Source: Cynocephalus volans
Taxonomy: Eukaryota; Chordata; Mammalia; Dermoptera; Cynocephalidae
Reading direction: 5' to 3'
Assembly (NCBI RefSeq): GCF_027409185.1
Contig: NC_084461.1
Location: forward strand, 156,856,001-156,920,000
Length of the DNA: 64,000 nucleotides
This document shows positions 11,901-21,599 of this stretch, one piece after another. The position numbers and the translations under genes were made by a program. The notes beneath the pieces were generated by a model. The model was given only the letters and a program-made list of their open reading frames with translations, made no database searches and was not told the origin of the DNA. Every line of letters starts with the position of its first letter. Position 1 is the stretch's first letter.

Positions 11901-12303
11901 TAAAAAAAAGGAGGCGATCTGCTTTGATCACTGCATTGGTCCCTGGCCTTTCAGCTGAACCCCACCCTCACTAACCCCCCACCCTGTCCCCATCTCTCAC
12001 ACGTCTGGTCACTGACCCCAGGCTTCCATCAGCTGCTATGTCCCCTGTGACCCTGCTGACCCCGCCCCATCTGCTGACTCATATTCTATTGCCCAGACCC
12101 CCACTCCTTCTGAGGGCCCTGGCCTCACACTCTCCGAAGTCCCTCGAACCCCGCAGCCCCAGAAGCCCCGCCCCTCGCCCACCGACGTAGAGGACGCCCT
12201 CCTTGGTCTTCTCCGCGGCCTCGGTGACCCCCTGCTTGGTTTTCTCCGCGGCAGCCACAACGCCCTCCTTGGCCATGGATAGGCCCTTCATGAACACGTC
12301 CAT
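4594..12303 (-). CDS. SNCB: Beta-synuclein, complete coding region in 5 coding exons
   Basis: Coding segments in transcript order are 12303-12183, 9304-9263, 9041-8923, 5052-4963 and 4626-4594. They sum to 134 codons plus TAA, the usual beta-synuclein length. The protein opens [15 protein letters not shown] and carries the amphipathic KTKEGV-type 11-residue repeats (residues about 10-65). The following hydrophobic segment is the short beta-type one, lacking part of the alpha-synuclein NAC core ([20 protein letters not shown], residues 67-86). The tail is acidic and proline-rich and ends [11 protein letters not shown]. The family is presynaptic, binds acidic membranes in helical form and buffers alpha-synuclein aggregation. 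Relative to my memory of the human protein, the tail reads [10 protein letters not shown] instead of LMEPEGESYE, a small and more acidic change. All introns are GT-AG. The gene is transcribed away from EIF4E1B, about 12 kb to its right. Confidence 0.97.
4963..5052 (-). CDS. SNCB: SNCB exon 5, acidic tail
   Basis: A 90-nt in-phase exon encoding residues 95-124, from [12 protein letters not shown] to YEDPPQ. The last codons run through eight consecutive C bases just before the AG|GTGAGG donor. A one-base slip there would shift the frame, but here it is intact. Confidence 0.96.
6040..6575 (+). mobile_element. Old L1-like fragment in SNCB intron 4
   Basis: CCCAAATGTCCAATAACGGT then AGAATGGAT and CACACAATGGAATGCTGCAC are the 'observed-in-L1M' landmarks, ending in CTTCAATAAAAAATTCACT. 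Heavily diverged. Confidence 0.55.
6595..6665 (+). repeat. MIR fragment
   Basis: CCTGGCCACTCACTTGCTGT and CAGGCAAGTCATTTCACCTC are MIR core phrases. Confidence 0.6.
7140..7340 (+). repeat. MIR element
   Basis: TTGGGCAAGTCACTTCACCT, CTCAGTTCGTTCATCTATAA and ATAGTGCCTGCTCATACAAG follow the MIR order. Confidence 0.7.
7730..7935. mobile_element. MER5A-like hAT-Charlie DNA element
   Basis: CAGTGGTTCTAAAAGTATGT at the left, TTTTAACCTGGCCTCCTGGT, and a complementary end near AAGTTTTGAGAACCTCTGAT. This is the inverted-repeat layout of MER5. Confidence 0.75.
7940..8110 (-). repeat. MIR element
   Basis: TTTTTACAGGCAAATCATCA and CCCAGGGTCACACAGCCAGG then GGGATTCAAACCCAG are reverse-complement MIR phrases. 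Confidence 0.65.
8185..8570 (+). mobile_element. L2 fragment (SNCB intron 4)
   Basis: CCTCAGGGCCTTTGTACTTT, AGTGTCACCTCCTCAGAGAA and TGGCATGGATATTTGTTGAA are consensus L2 3'-end phrases. Confidence 0.7.
8873..8902. repeat. (GT)15 microsatellite in SNCB intron 4
   Basis: Fifteen uninterrupted GT units on the plus strand, so (CA)15 in the SNCB transcript, starting about 20 nt after the exon 4 donor. Confidence 0.97.
8923..9041 (-). CDS. SNCB: SNCB exon 4
   Basis: Encodes residues 55-94: the last KTKE repeat, the shortened hydrophobic region [18 protein letters not shown], and [10 protein letters not shown]. The minus-strand acceptor is TCCAG and the donor GTAAGC. A (CA)n tract lies about 20 nt inside the intron after this donor. 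Confidence 0.96.
9263..9304 (-). CDS. SNCB: SNCB exon 3 (42-nt micro-exon)
   Basis: The minus-strand acceptor CCTGCAG and donor GTACCA flank 42 nt encoding [14 protein letters not shown] (residues 41-54). A 42-nt exon in this place is typical of synuclein genes. Its frame links exon 2 (phase 1) to exon 4 (phase 1). Confidence 0.95.
9565..9775 (-). repeat. MIR element (SNCB intron 2)
   Basis: TTTCATTTAACCTTCCCACT, GTTTCGCAGTTGGAAAACAG and GCATTCAAGCTCAGGTCTTT are antisense MIR order. Confidence 0.65.
10335..10680 (-). mobile_element. L2-like antisense fragment (SNCB intron 2)
   Basis: TTTGCTCTGTGCCAGGCCCT, TTCAGTTCCTGGACCTCAAG and CTGAATGCCAGGCTATAGGG fit a diverged antisense L2. Confidence 0.45.
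10905..11340 (+). mobile_element. L2 fragment (SNCB intron 2)
   Basis: AACTGAAATCAGATCATGGC, CTCATCTCCGACCACTGCTT and CAGCATCTTTAATGATCCAG keep L2 order. Confidence 0.6.
11735..11895 (+). repeat. MIR element (SNCB intron 2)
   Basis: CAACTGTGTGACCTTGAGCA, GCTTCCCTCATCTGTAGAAT and TAAATGAGGTAATGGATGTG match MIR. Confidence 0.7.
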
Positions 12304-12312
12304 CCTGGCGGC
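12183..12312 (-). CDS. SNCB: SNCB exon 2, first coding exon
   Basis: On the minus strand the acceptor CCCCAG precedes GCCGCCAGG and then the ATG at 12303-12301. The exon encodes residues 1-40 plus the first base of codon 41. It contains the first KTKQGV and KTKEGV repeats and ends GTCG before the donor GTGGGC. The nine 5'UTR bases put G at +4 and A at -3 of the ATG, a good start context. Confidence 0.96.
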
Positions 12313-12599
12313 CTGGGGAGAGCGAACACACTGGTACCAGTGCGCTGGTTCCGTACCCTCACCCCAGCCCCTCCCGAGGGACGCGGGTGCCCCCTCCCTG
12401 AGGCTGGGGCGCCCTTCTGGATCTTGAGTCCCCTCCTGCCTCCCCGCACCCTTCCCCAGTACGAGGCCTCAGGACCGCGGCGAGTTCTAGCGTCCTTGAA
12501 AGCTGGGGACGCGGGAGGAGCCACCGCCTCGGTTATCCGGGGCCCTGCAGCCTGCAGCCCCGCGGAACCGGAGTGCCAGGCTTGGCGCGAAGACTCGGG

Positions 12600-12790
12600 G
12601 CCTGCCTGTACACACACGGCAGAGTCACACGGTCATGCACAAAAACATACACCACGGACACGCTCACGTGCACATACAGGACACGCGGACGTTCAAAAGC
12701 GCACGGACACTCCAACACACACGGGCGCGGACGCACGTCCACACAGAGGAGCAGACACATACCCCCGGGTGCACACTGACGCGCACCCAC
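12600..12790. repeat. Degenerate CA/CG-rich purine-pyrimidine tract in SNCB intron 1
   Basis: About 190 bases of imperfect ACAC, CACG and GCAC alternation, with no regular unit. Such alternating tracts can adopt Z-DNA; that is inference only. Confidence 0.6.
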
Positions 12791-12879
12791 CGGCGCCCCC
12801 TCTCACCCCAGCCCCCCTCCATGTGCCCACCCTTCTCCATCCCCTTCCTCATCCCACTCCAGTCCCCTGTTCATCTCCA

Positions 12880-13330
12880 TCCCATTCCCCATCCCCAGCG
12901 CTTGGCGCGCGGCCGCCTCACCTGGATTCGGGGCCCCTGCTGAGGATGCGGCGGCAGCGCCGGCGGCTGCGGCGGGCGGTCGCTGGGGCTCCGCTAAGCC
13001 GGGCTGGGGTGGGCTCGGGGCGGAGGTACCGAGCCGTGGCCAGGCGCTTGGATCGCGGGCCCTGAGCAGGGGCGCAGCAATGCCCGGGCCTTGGGTGCGT
13101 CGCCAGCCACTGCTCCGTCCTAGCGCCCGGCTCGCTCGCGCGCTGGAGCTCCAGCTCCGGCTCCGGCGCTGCGGCAGCTCTGAGCTCAGCGCCCCCCCTC
13201 CCCCGGCGGCCGCACCGCCCCTTGGCCTGACTGACAGGGGGCGGGGAGGGTGACATCTCCGCGGAGCAGACGAGCCTCCTGGGGCGGGCCACTGGGGATC
13301 CAGGGGCGTGAGTGAGACTTGCGTAGGCCG
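12880..13330 (-). promoter_or_regulatory. SNCB: SNCB CpG-island promoter
   Basis: Dense CpG, NotI-like GCGGCCGC motifs, GC boxes (GGGGCGGGG-type) and no TATA box surround the predicted first exon. A TGACTGAC motif (AP-1/CRE-like) lies near 13230. The island is flanked by ordinary CpG-poor DNA. Confidence 0.8.
12922..13190 (-). other. SNCB: SNCB noncoding exon 1 (left end firm, right end estimated)
   Basis: The minus strand reads CCCCGAATCCAG|GTGAGG, a near-perfect donor at 12921, inside a CpG island about 0.6 kb upstream of the ATG exon. Synuclein genes have a noncoding first exon, so this is its likely 3' edge. The transcription start is not visible from sequence; the right end is only approximate. 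Confidence 0.7.
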
Positions 13331-13409
13331 TTGGGGGTTGGGGGAAGGGTAACAATGCCGCGTGTTAAGAGTCGGGAAGAAATAATGCGGTTGGTTTTGG
13401 AGTTCAGAT

Positions 13410-13505
13410 AGGCTCGAATCTCACCTGTGCTTTTTATTAACTGTGGGACCTTGGGCTACTCAGCTCTCCTTTCTGAATGCCAGTTTTCTGTAAAACATGG
13501 ATGGT
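13410..13505 (+). repeat. MIR fragment upstream of SNCB
   Basis: TAACTGTGGGACCTTGGGCT and GCCAGTTTTCTGTAAAACAT are MIR core phrases. Confidence 0.6.
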
Positions 13506-13507
13506 TA

Positions 13508-14290
13508 ATTCAACGAATGTTTATGGAGCGCTTAGACAGGTGGCGCAGGTTCGAGGCTGGAGACAGTGGAAAACGAAAACAAGGTCCCTGCTCTGGGGGA
13601 GCTTACCATTGACGTGTGTGTGTGCAGAGAGATAGGAGGGAGGACTGAAAATAAACGCATCAACACAAATCAAACAAGTGTACTTCAGCTTGTGAGAAGT
13701 CTTATAAAGATAATAAAACCGTGACATTACAGGGTAACCAGAGGAGTGCTTGAGACAGTGGTCAGGAAAAGCCTCTGCAAAGAGGTGCATTGGAGCAGAG
13801 ATCCCAGAGAGGCACCAAGAGAGGCCAAGATGGGTGAAGGCAAGATCCATGGAGCGGGAAATGCAAGTACAAAGGTCCTGAGGCAGGACTGGGCTTAGGA
13901 ACAGATAAAAGGCAGTGCAGCTGGAGAGCTAGGACGGATGGAGGAGGAGAACACTTGTTTGTGTAGTTATGGTGGAAATTGCCAAAATGATTATAGAATG
14001 CCAGGCACACAGTAGGCTCTCAGGTGGTGCTATGACAGAATTATGCCCAAGAAGCTGTGGGATCCCAGAGGAAGGCAACTCTGATAGCTTAGGGGAGTCA
14101 GGGAAGGTCATAAGGAGAAAGTTGATATCTGAGCTGGAGCCTGGCAGGACAGGTAGGATTTCATTCGGCAGATAAGGGAGGAAGGGAATTTTAAGTTGTG
14201 GGTATAGCATAGACAAAGGCACTGTGGCCAGAAACGCAAGGTAAGTGACAGGTGAGGAGGTGAGGGGGCAGCCAGCAGCCAGACTGTTCA
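13508..14290 (-). mobile_element. L2-like antisense fragment
   Basis: GAATGTTTATGGAGCGCTTA, AACAAGGTCCCTGCTCTGGG, GGTCAGGAAAAGCCTCTGCA and GTACAAAGGTCCTGAGGCAG are reverse-complement L2-type phrases. Confidence 0.55.
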
Positions 14291-14309
14291 GGGCCTGAAA
14301 AAAAATGTT

Positions 14310-14800
14310 CTCAGGCTGATGGTAGGACTGCAACTTGGCACAGGCTTTTTGGAAGGCAATTTGGCAATGTTTACTAAAAGCATAAATGCATGCTCCTTTT
14401 GAGCCAACAGCTCCCCTTCCAGGAATTTATCCTGTACATCTCTACTCACACAAGTGCACGAAGACATTTTTGTGGTGATGTTCATTGCAGCACAGTTCAC
14501 TGTAGCAAAAAACTGAAAATTATCTAAATGTCCATTTGTAGAGGACTGGCTAGTTAATTGTGGTACATCCACCCAGGGAAATACCTACTGTGGTCAGAAA
14601 GGATGAGCTTGTCTCATGTGTACTGATATGGGAGTGTGTGAAGATCTGGTGTTAAGGGAGAGAAGCAAGGTGCCAAACTGTAATATGTGGAAGGAACCAA
14701 TTTTGAAACATAGAAAATGATATTATATATATTTTATAGATCAAGATATATATCACATACTATATACATTATACATCTATACCTTCTATACAAATACATA
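14310..14800 (+). mobile_element. Old L1 fragment, left part
   Basis: GACTGCAACTTGGCACAGGC, TTGGCAATGTTTACTAAAAG and CACAGTTCACTGTAGCAAAA resemble the 3' part of mammal-wide L1M elements. It continues after LTR copy B. Confidence 0.55.
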
Positions 14801-15219
14801 CTGCTATGGGCCAAATGTGTCCCCCTAAAATTAACATATTGGAAACTTGATCTCCATTGTAATAGTGTTAAGAGGGTGGGAAATCCAATTACAGTATCTG
14901 AAAGGTGGGACCTTTAAGAGGTGATTAGATTGTGAGGACTGTGCCCCCATGAATGGATTTATTCATTCATGGAGTAATGGGCATGGTTCAGAGGGCTTTA
15001 AAAGGAGAGCAGGTGAGGTTAGCTCTCTAGCTTAGCCCATTCTCACCATGTGACACCCTGTGTCCCTGTAGAGAGCCACCACCAGAAAGAAGGCCTTCAC
15101 CAGGTGTGTTCCTTGGACTTTGGACTTTCCATCCTCTGAAACTGTAAGAAATAAATTTCATTCCTTTGTAAATTACCCAGTTTCAGGTATTCTGTTGAAA
15201 GCAACAGAAATGGACTAAT
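14801..15219 (+). mobile_element. Solo LTR, same MaLR-like family, copy B
   Basis: It has the same start (TGCTATGGGCCAAATGTGTC), internal CACCATGTGACACCCTG and AATAAA as copy A. The 5-bp ACATA is found on both sides (14796-14800 and 15220-15224). It splits an older L1 fragment. Confidence 0.75.
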
Positions 15220-15224
15220 ACATA

Positions 15225-15425
15225 TACATACTTATTTATAGCCAAATACACAAAGAACTTATCTGCAAGGATTTCCCAAAAACTGTCAACAGTAGTTGAT
15301 CTTGGGAAATGGGACTAAGAGGGCTCAGGGAGAGAGGCTTTTATATTTCATCACCTTCCTTCTTTGTCCTGTTTGATTATTTTACCTTGGTTAGTATTTT
15401 ACTTGTATAATTTTAAAAACTAGCA
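15225..15425 (+). mobile_element. Old L1 fragment, right part
   Basis: ACAAAGAACTTATCTGCAAG and the T-rich 3' UTR-like run to 15420 continue the segment interrupted at 14801. Confidence 0.5.
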
Positions 15426-16019
15426 TAGGGGACATCTGTAATTCCTTTTGGGCCTCTCAGCATTGGAACTGCCCCCTTCCTATGTTTAGAGCATCCCCCA
15501 CCTTATGAGGTGGAGTCCCACTGTCCCCTCTAAGAACTGATAATACCAAATACTTGCTTTCTCAGCCTTCTTTACAGATAGGACACGTGACTAACATTTG
15601 GGGCCTCAGACTCACCAGTCCCAGTCTGGAACCTGAAGCTAGTGACAGGAAGCAGCAGGGAAGGAGGGGAGTCTGTTCTGGGGAGGAGAGGAAGTGTTGG
15701 GGTGGAAGCTCTTGCCAGGGACCATGGGCAGCAGTGACACTTGTTCTGGGAGTGTCCAGCATCAACAGGGCAGCCACACTGCCCACACTCAGCCGTGGCA
15801 TCAGCGGAGTCTTCATGCACCTGCTTGGCAGTGGAATTTGGGGCATCATTCCGGGCTGTGTGGTCTCCAAGGTGGAGTCTCTGGTCCTCCCAGAGATTCT
15901 TTGAGCTGCCCAGTTCTTGTTAATGAACCCCTTATCTGCTTAAATTAGCCAAAAGTTATTTCTGTGCCTTGGGATTAAAAACCCCTGAGTGTCAAAGTAT
16001 GTGATGAAGAAGAAGGATA

Positions 16020-16710
16020 GAGAAGGACTGACCCGGAGATAGGAGAGAGCAGGAAGAAGGATGACCCGATGAAGGGTGTCTGTACTTCATATTATAGGAA
16101 ATGGGAAGTCACTGAAGGGTTTTAAGCACATAGGATTATTAATGAGATTTGCATTTTATGGGGCCAGTCGAGGTGGGCTGGAGGAAAGGATGGGATGGAA
16201 GCAGGAAGACCAGCAGGGAGGCTGGAGCAGGCTCCACAGGAGGGACAAGGAAGCCTGAGCAAGGGAAGCCATGGCAAGGCTGGACCACTGGAGGGAGAGA
16301 TTTGGATATTATTTAGGAGATGACACTAGGTGTTGGGGAAGAGGGAGAGGGATGGATCTAGAACATTCCCAGGTTTCTGGCTTGGAGAACAGAGTGAGCG
16401 AAGATATTGCAAAGTGAAACAGCCACTGAGGGGGTGGAACAGTGTTGGGGGATGATGATGAGCTTGTTTGGGGCATGGCGAGTGCCTGCTAGACAAGCTG
16501 GAGGAGGTGTCCAGCAGGCAGCAGGGCATCTGAGCCCGGAGCTCAGGAAAGCACTCCAAGCTGGCTTTAGGTATAGATTTGGGCCATGGTGTACTGGGGA
16601 AGTGTTTAACGGAAAGCCCAATAGCTCTCCAAGGTTGGGGCAGGTGGGAAGGAATACCTTGTGTAGAGTTTGTCAATATCCATGGTGTAAACACCCCCAC
16701 CATGGTTGAT
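16020..16710 (-). mobile_element. L2-like antisense fragment
   Basis: AATGGGAAGTCACTGAAGGG with TTTTAAGCACATAGGATTAT is the usual antisense phrase found in long L2-related copies. The rest is diverged. Confidence 0.45.
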
Positions 16711-16797
16711 TTCAAGCTGTCAGTGTGATGTCACTGAACAGAGAATTGGTTCAGTTATATAGCATTTTCACACAGATAACATAGATAAAAATAATCT

Positions 16798-16902
16798 TTT
16801 TTTTTTTCTTTTTTGGTAGCTGGCCAGTACGGGGATCCAAACCCTTGACCATGGTGTTACCAGCACCACGCTCTAACAAAGTGAGCTAATCATGCAGCCC
16901 TG
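16798..16902 (-). mobile_element. tRNA-Ile-like SINE, antisense
   Basis: A poly-T with a C interruption leads into the reverse complement of a tRNA-Ile-like head (GTAGCTGGCCAGTACGGGGA). It is flanked by an 11-bp direct repeat, AAAATAATCTT, at 16788-16798 and 16903-16913, which marks retroposition. Confidence 0.8.
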
Positions 16903-17089
16903 AAAATAATCTTAAGACCATAGATAATAAAAAAAATTATGAAGTTCTGAGTTGAGTATTTATTATCTTTGTTTTTTAACATAATTCATTTAATTGCAAG
17001 CTTATATAATTTAATTTTTAATAATGGCTTTAACAAGTGGCTCAGAAAATTCCCAAAACAATTGTTCTCGGGAGCTGGGCAGAGCCAAA

Positions 17090-17640
17090 TCAGTACACCA
17101 CTGGATTTGGAGTCATTTGCAGAGAGGTGGTGGCTGGAGCCATAGGGATAGATGCAATTGCCTAGGGACACATGGAGAATAAAAAGAAGAGAGGGCCCAG
17201 GACAGAATTCTGAGGTACTGCAACCTTCAGGGGTAGCCAGAGGCATAGGAACTTGGAAAAGACTGAGAAGACACAGCCAGAGAGATAGGAGGAGAAGCTG
17301 GAGAGAGTGGGAGCATGGAGACCTAGGGGAGAAAGGTCAGCTGGATAGATGCTCTAGAGAGGCCAAAGGAGAAGAGCAGTGGAGAGTCGTCGGATTGGCA
17401 GCAAGTGGGCTGTTGGGGAGCTTGGCAGCAGCACAGGGGATTATGGAACCTAAAGACAGAAGGGGCATCAGGGGAAAGCCTTCAGGAGAAAGTGCCATTT
17501 GAGCTGAGTTTGAAAGATGAAAAGGATCTTACAAGTGGTGTGAGCATTCCCAACAGGGGATCTGGCAGGTGAGAAAGTCCAGAGTGTTGAGGGAACAGAA
17601 AATAGGTTTAATTCTGAATGAGGTGGGAAGTTCATTTGAC
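17090..17640 (-). mobile_element. L2-like antisense fragment
   Basis: GGAGTCATTTGCAGAGAGGT, GGGCCCAGGACAGAATTCTG and GCCATTTGAGCTGAGTTTGA. Same family as the 16020 segment, with an AT-rich unit between them. Confidence 0.45.
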
Positions 17641-18063
17641 TGCTAGTACAGAAGCTTATGCAAGGCAGGCATTTATTCTTTCTCTTAAAGAAGTTCAGTG
17701 GTAGGCGGTCCACAGTTGGTATGTCTACTTCACAGTCATCAGGGATGCACACTCCTTCCACCTTTCTGATGCACCATCCTTAGTACATGAATCCATCCTC
17801 GTGGTCCAACATGGCTGCTGTAGCTCCAGTCATCATATCCATGCAGAGAGCAGGAGGAGGGGAAGTAGGGTAAAAAAAGAGCAACTGCCATTGTCTGCCT
17901 CTTTCTTAAGGAGTTTTCCCAGAAGCTAACAAGTTCTGCTTATCTCTCCTTGGCTACCCCTAGCTGTGGGGAGGAGGGAGAAGTCTGGTCACGCAGCCGG
18001 GTGTACAACTTCTCAGAACAGCCACTGTGATGAGGGGAGAATGGTTACCGAGTGAGCCACTAG

Positions 18064-18260
18064 CATCTCTGACACTATTTTTCCTCTCAATTTCTTTATT
18101 TTGAAGAAATTTCAAACCTAGAGAAAAGTTGCCAGAATAGTACGATGAACAAAACCTTCAGAAAAGTTACAGTATTAGTACAATGAATACCCAAATATCC
18201 TTCACCTAGATTTACCAATTGCTAACATTTGCTACATTTTTCTTTATCTCTCTCTGTATG
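18064..18260 (-). mobile_element. Old L1-like 3' UTR fragment
   Basis: AGAAAAGTTGCCAGAATAGT and CACCTAGATTTACCAATTGC are typical of old L1 3' UTR in this orientation. Subfamily not assigned. Confidence 0.45.
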
Positions 18261-18734
18261 TGCTGTCCGCAGAAGGGGCCATGGATACTGGGTGGCCACT
18301 TTTTAGCACAATGGATCCTTTTTCCAGGCCACACTGCCTCCCTGCTCCATCCTCCCTTCCCCCCTTTATGAAATGGCAAAGCTTGGGCTCCTGGATCTCT
18401 TTCTGGCCAGGCCTTAAACCTATGCATTCCTGGGGACCTCTCACTGTTTCTTTTCTTTCTCTCCCAGGAAGGGTGACAGCATGTGGGAAAGGGTTTTGGA
18501 GTAAATCCCAGTTGGAGCAGCTGGAGCAGAGAGTTCTCTTAAGAGGATCCCGGGGATTCCAGCCCTGCCTGAATTCTGCAAAAATCCAGATGAGCCTTTA
18601 TAACTCTGTGTGTGGTGCCTGGCAGTATGATTAAACATTAATAAACATTCCTGCTGCCCAGAGGCCTCAGGGTGAGGAGGGAGACAGGCAGGCAGATTCC
18701 CTGCAGGGCAGGCAGGGAGGAGGATTGGAAGCTG

Positions 18735-18830
18735 AGAACAGGGAGAGGAATGGGTGATATTTATTAAACACCTACTGTGTGCCAGGCACTCCATCCATTA
18801 TATCACAGAGTCCTCAAAACAATCCTTCAA
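18735..18830 (-). repeat. MIR-like element, left half
   Basis: TTATTAAACACCTACTGTGTGC plus CCAGGCACT is a MIR/L2-type motif. It continues at 20401 after the L1 insertion. Confidence 0.6.
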
Positions 18831-20385
18831 GGTTGTGTAGAATTAACATTGTGAAAATGTCCATACTACCCAAAGTGATCTACAGATTCAGTGCAATCCC
18901 CTTCAAAATACCAATGACATACTTCACAGAAATAGAAAAGACAATCCTAACATCCATATGGAACAACAAAAGACCCTGAATAGCCAAAGCAAACCTGATA
19001 AAAAAATAAATAAATAACACCAGTGGCATTACACTTCTTGACTTCAAGTTATACCACAAAGCTATAGTAACCAAAACTGCATAGTACTGGCATAAAAACA
19101 GACACTCAGACCAATGGAACAGAATAGAGAACCTGGAAATCAACCCACATAGTTACAGTCAACTGATCTTTGACAAAGGCAACAAGATCATACATTGGGG
19201 AAAAGACAGCCTCTTCAATAAATGGTGGTAGGAAAATTGGACACCCATATGTAGAAGAATGAAACTAGACCCGTACCTCTCGTCATATACCAAAATCAAC
19301 TCAAAGTGGATTAAAGACTAATATATAAGACCCCAAACCATAAAACTAAAAGAAAACATATGAGAAACACTTCAGGAAGTAGGACTGGCCAAAGACTTTA
19401 TGAATAAAGTCTTTTTTTTTAAGTCCCAAAGCAAAGGCAACAAAGAAAAGATAAATGGGATTATATCAAACTAAAAAGCTTCTGCACAGCAAAAGAAACA
19501 GTTAACAGAGCGAAAAGACTACCCACAGAATGGGAGAAAATATTCACAAACTATGCATCTGACAAGGGATTAATATCCAGAATATACAAGGAACTCAAAC
19601 AACGTCACAATAAAAAAACCAAGTAACCCAATTTTTAAAAATGGGCAAAGGAGCTAAATAGGCATTTCTCAAAGGAAGATATACGAATGGCCAACAGACA
19701 CATGAAAAAATGCTCAGCATCACTCAGCAGCAGGGAAATGCAAATCAAAACCACACTGAGATATCATCTCATGCCAGTTAGACTGGCCATTATCAAAAAG
19801 ACAGAATAACAAATGCTGGCAAGGATGCAGAGAAAGGGGAACTCTCCTACACTGTTGGTGGGACTGTAAATTAGTGCAGCCATTATGGAAAACAGTGTGG
19901 AGGTTCCTCAAACAACTACAGACAGAACTGCCATAGGATCCAACAATCCCACTGTTGGGTACATAACCAAAGGAATGGAAATCATCATGTAGAAGGGATA
20001 CCTGCACTCCCATGTTTATTGCAGCTCTATCTACAATAGCTAAGATATTGAAGAAACATAAATGTCCATCGTCGGACGACTGGATAAGGAAAACGTGGTA
20101 TATATACATAATTACATACTACTCCGCCATAAAGAGGAATGAAATTCTGCTATTTGCAGCACCACAGTTGAACTTAGAGAAAATTATGTTAATAATTTTT
20201 TATGTTAAAAGAGAAATACCTCACATCCTCACTCTATTGGGAGCTGGATTAAAAAAAAAAAGATAGATACAACAATCACAGTAATTCCTTGAACATTCAA
20301 AAGGAGAGAACAGAACTAAGGTGGAGTGGGGGTCAGAGGGAAATTGGCAAGGGGCTACAAAAAATGTTTACATTGTGTAATGATA
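18831..20385 (+). mobile_element. 5'-truncated L1 (end of ORF2 and 3' UTR)
   Basis: Sense-strand L1 ORF2 C-terminal sequence ([20 protein letters not shown], then [14 protein letters not shown]) is broken by stops and frameshifts. It is followed by a 3' UTR and an A-rich end. A near-perfect 15-bp duplication (18816-18830 and 20386-20400; one T/C difference) brackets it. The insertion interrupts a MIR-like element. Confidence 0.88.
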
Positions 20386-20400
20386 AAAACAATTCTTCAA

Positions 20401-20478
20401 AGCAGGCATTTTTATTTCCATTTTACAGATGAGAGAACTGACAACCAGAGACAGGAAGTCATTGGCATTTATTCTTTT
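20401..20478 (-). repeat. MIR-like element, right half
   Basis: GCATTTTTATTTCCATTTTA then CAGATGAGAGAACTGA is the MIR core continuation of the segment ending at 18830. Confidence 0.6.
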
Positions 20479-20479
20479 C

Positions 20480-20601
20480 TCTTTTTTTAAATAAACTGTT
20501 TTTTATTTTTTTGTTTTGGTAGCTGGCTGGTTCAGGGATCCAAACCATGACCTTGGTATTACAAGGCTGTATTCTAACCAATTGAGCTAACCGGCCAGTC
20601 T
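20480..20601 (-). mobile_element. tRNA-Ile-like SINE, antisense
   Basis: A T-rich tail is followed by GGTAGCTGGCTGGTTCAGGG and, at the far end, AATTGAGCTAACCGGCCAG, the reverse complement of a tRNA-like head. It lies next to an old L2-like segment. Confidence 0.72.
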
Positions 20602-20604
20602 GAC

Positions 20605-21290
20605 GTTTATTTTTTCCTGAGTGCCTACTCAGTGCCAGGTACCATCCTAGGTACAGGAGATTCAGCAGAAAACAAGACCAATGAAGTCCTTGCTCTTCTG
20701 GAACTTGTCATTCTCATAGGATGGGACAGACAATTAACAAGTGAACTAGTAACCATATAAGATGCTTCAGGCTGTGTTGCTCTTGTCAAAATCACCAGTG
20801 ACACTCATCAAAGGCAAGGGTGAAAGCTGAGGACCAGTTCAGGGGCCATCACCATAATACAAGCAAGATGACAGTCACTTGGGCTATGGTGGTGGCAATG
20901 GAGGTGGAGGGAAATATTTGTATCCTGGATATGTTTTGAAAGTAGAACTGAAGAAGGAATGTGCTGATGGGCTAGAAAGATGAGAATCTAGAAGTATTTC
21001 CAAGTTTCTGGCTGAGCAATTGGATGGATGGAGAAGACTGTGGGAAGAGCCTGTCTGGGGACACAGGGAGGTCAGGAATGGAGCTTGGGATATGATAACT
21101 CTGAGATGCACATTAGATACCCAGATGGAGGCGTCGAGCAGTCAGTCAGACATGCTTCTCTGGATATCAGGAGGGGGCCAGAGCTGTCACTATATATGTG
21201 ACATTTAACAGCTGTGACTAGATGAGGGCATGAAGCAGCAAGTGTTGACAGAACGGAGAGGAGGTTCCAGGGTTTAGTCATAGGGCCTTC
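20605..21290 (-). mobile_element. L2-like antisense fragment, part 1
   Basis: CTGAGTGCCTACTCAGTGCC, GAAGTCCTTGCTCTTCTGGA and TTCCAAGTTTCTGGCTGAGC. It continues past a SINE at 21482. Confidence 0.5.
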
Positions 21291-21481
21291 TGAAGAAAAG
21301 AGGAGGAACCATCTATTTTGTTTATAGCTGTACTCTTTGGAGTCTGGAACAGGGCCTCACACAAGGTAACTGGTGGGTGAGTACTTGCTGAATAAATAGC
21401 TAACTGAATGAATCAATGAGTAATGCTAAGTGCCAAGAAGGAATGGAAACAGGGTGATGAGTTAAAGAGTGCATGAGGATG

Positions 21482-21583
21482 GGCTGGCTGGTTAGCTGAC
21501 TGGTTGGAACATGGTGTTGATAACTCCAAGGTTCAGGGTTCAGATCCCCATGCCAGCCAGCTGCCAAAAACAAAAACAAAATA
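21482..21583 (+). mobile_element. tRNA-Ile-like SINE, sense
   Basis: Reads GGCTGGCTGGTTAGCTGACT with B box GGTTCAGATCCCC and an (CAAAAA)n tail. The motif TGCATGAGG occurs on both sides, giving a short target duplication. Confidence 0.75.
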
Positions 21584-21599
21584 GAATGCATGAGGGAGA

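Noticed and set aside
12340-13065. A 241-codon plus-strand frame antisense to SNCB exon 1 and intron 1
   Set aside because: It spans the CA-rich tract and the CpG island; the protein is Thr/His/Arg low-complexity, an artefact of composition.
18779-18979. A protein-coding gene at the L1 ORF2-like frame
   Set aside because: It is the end of L1 ORF2 in a truncated copy with stops and frameshifts soon after.
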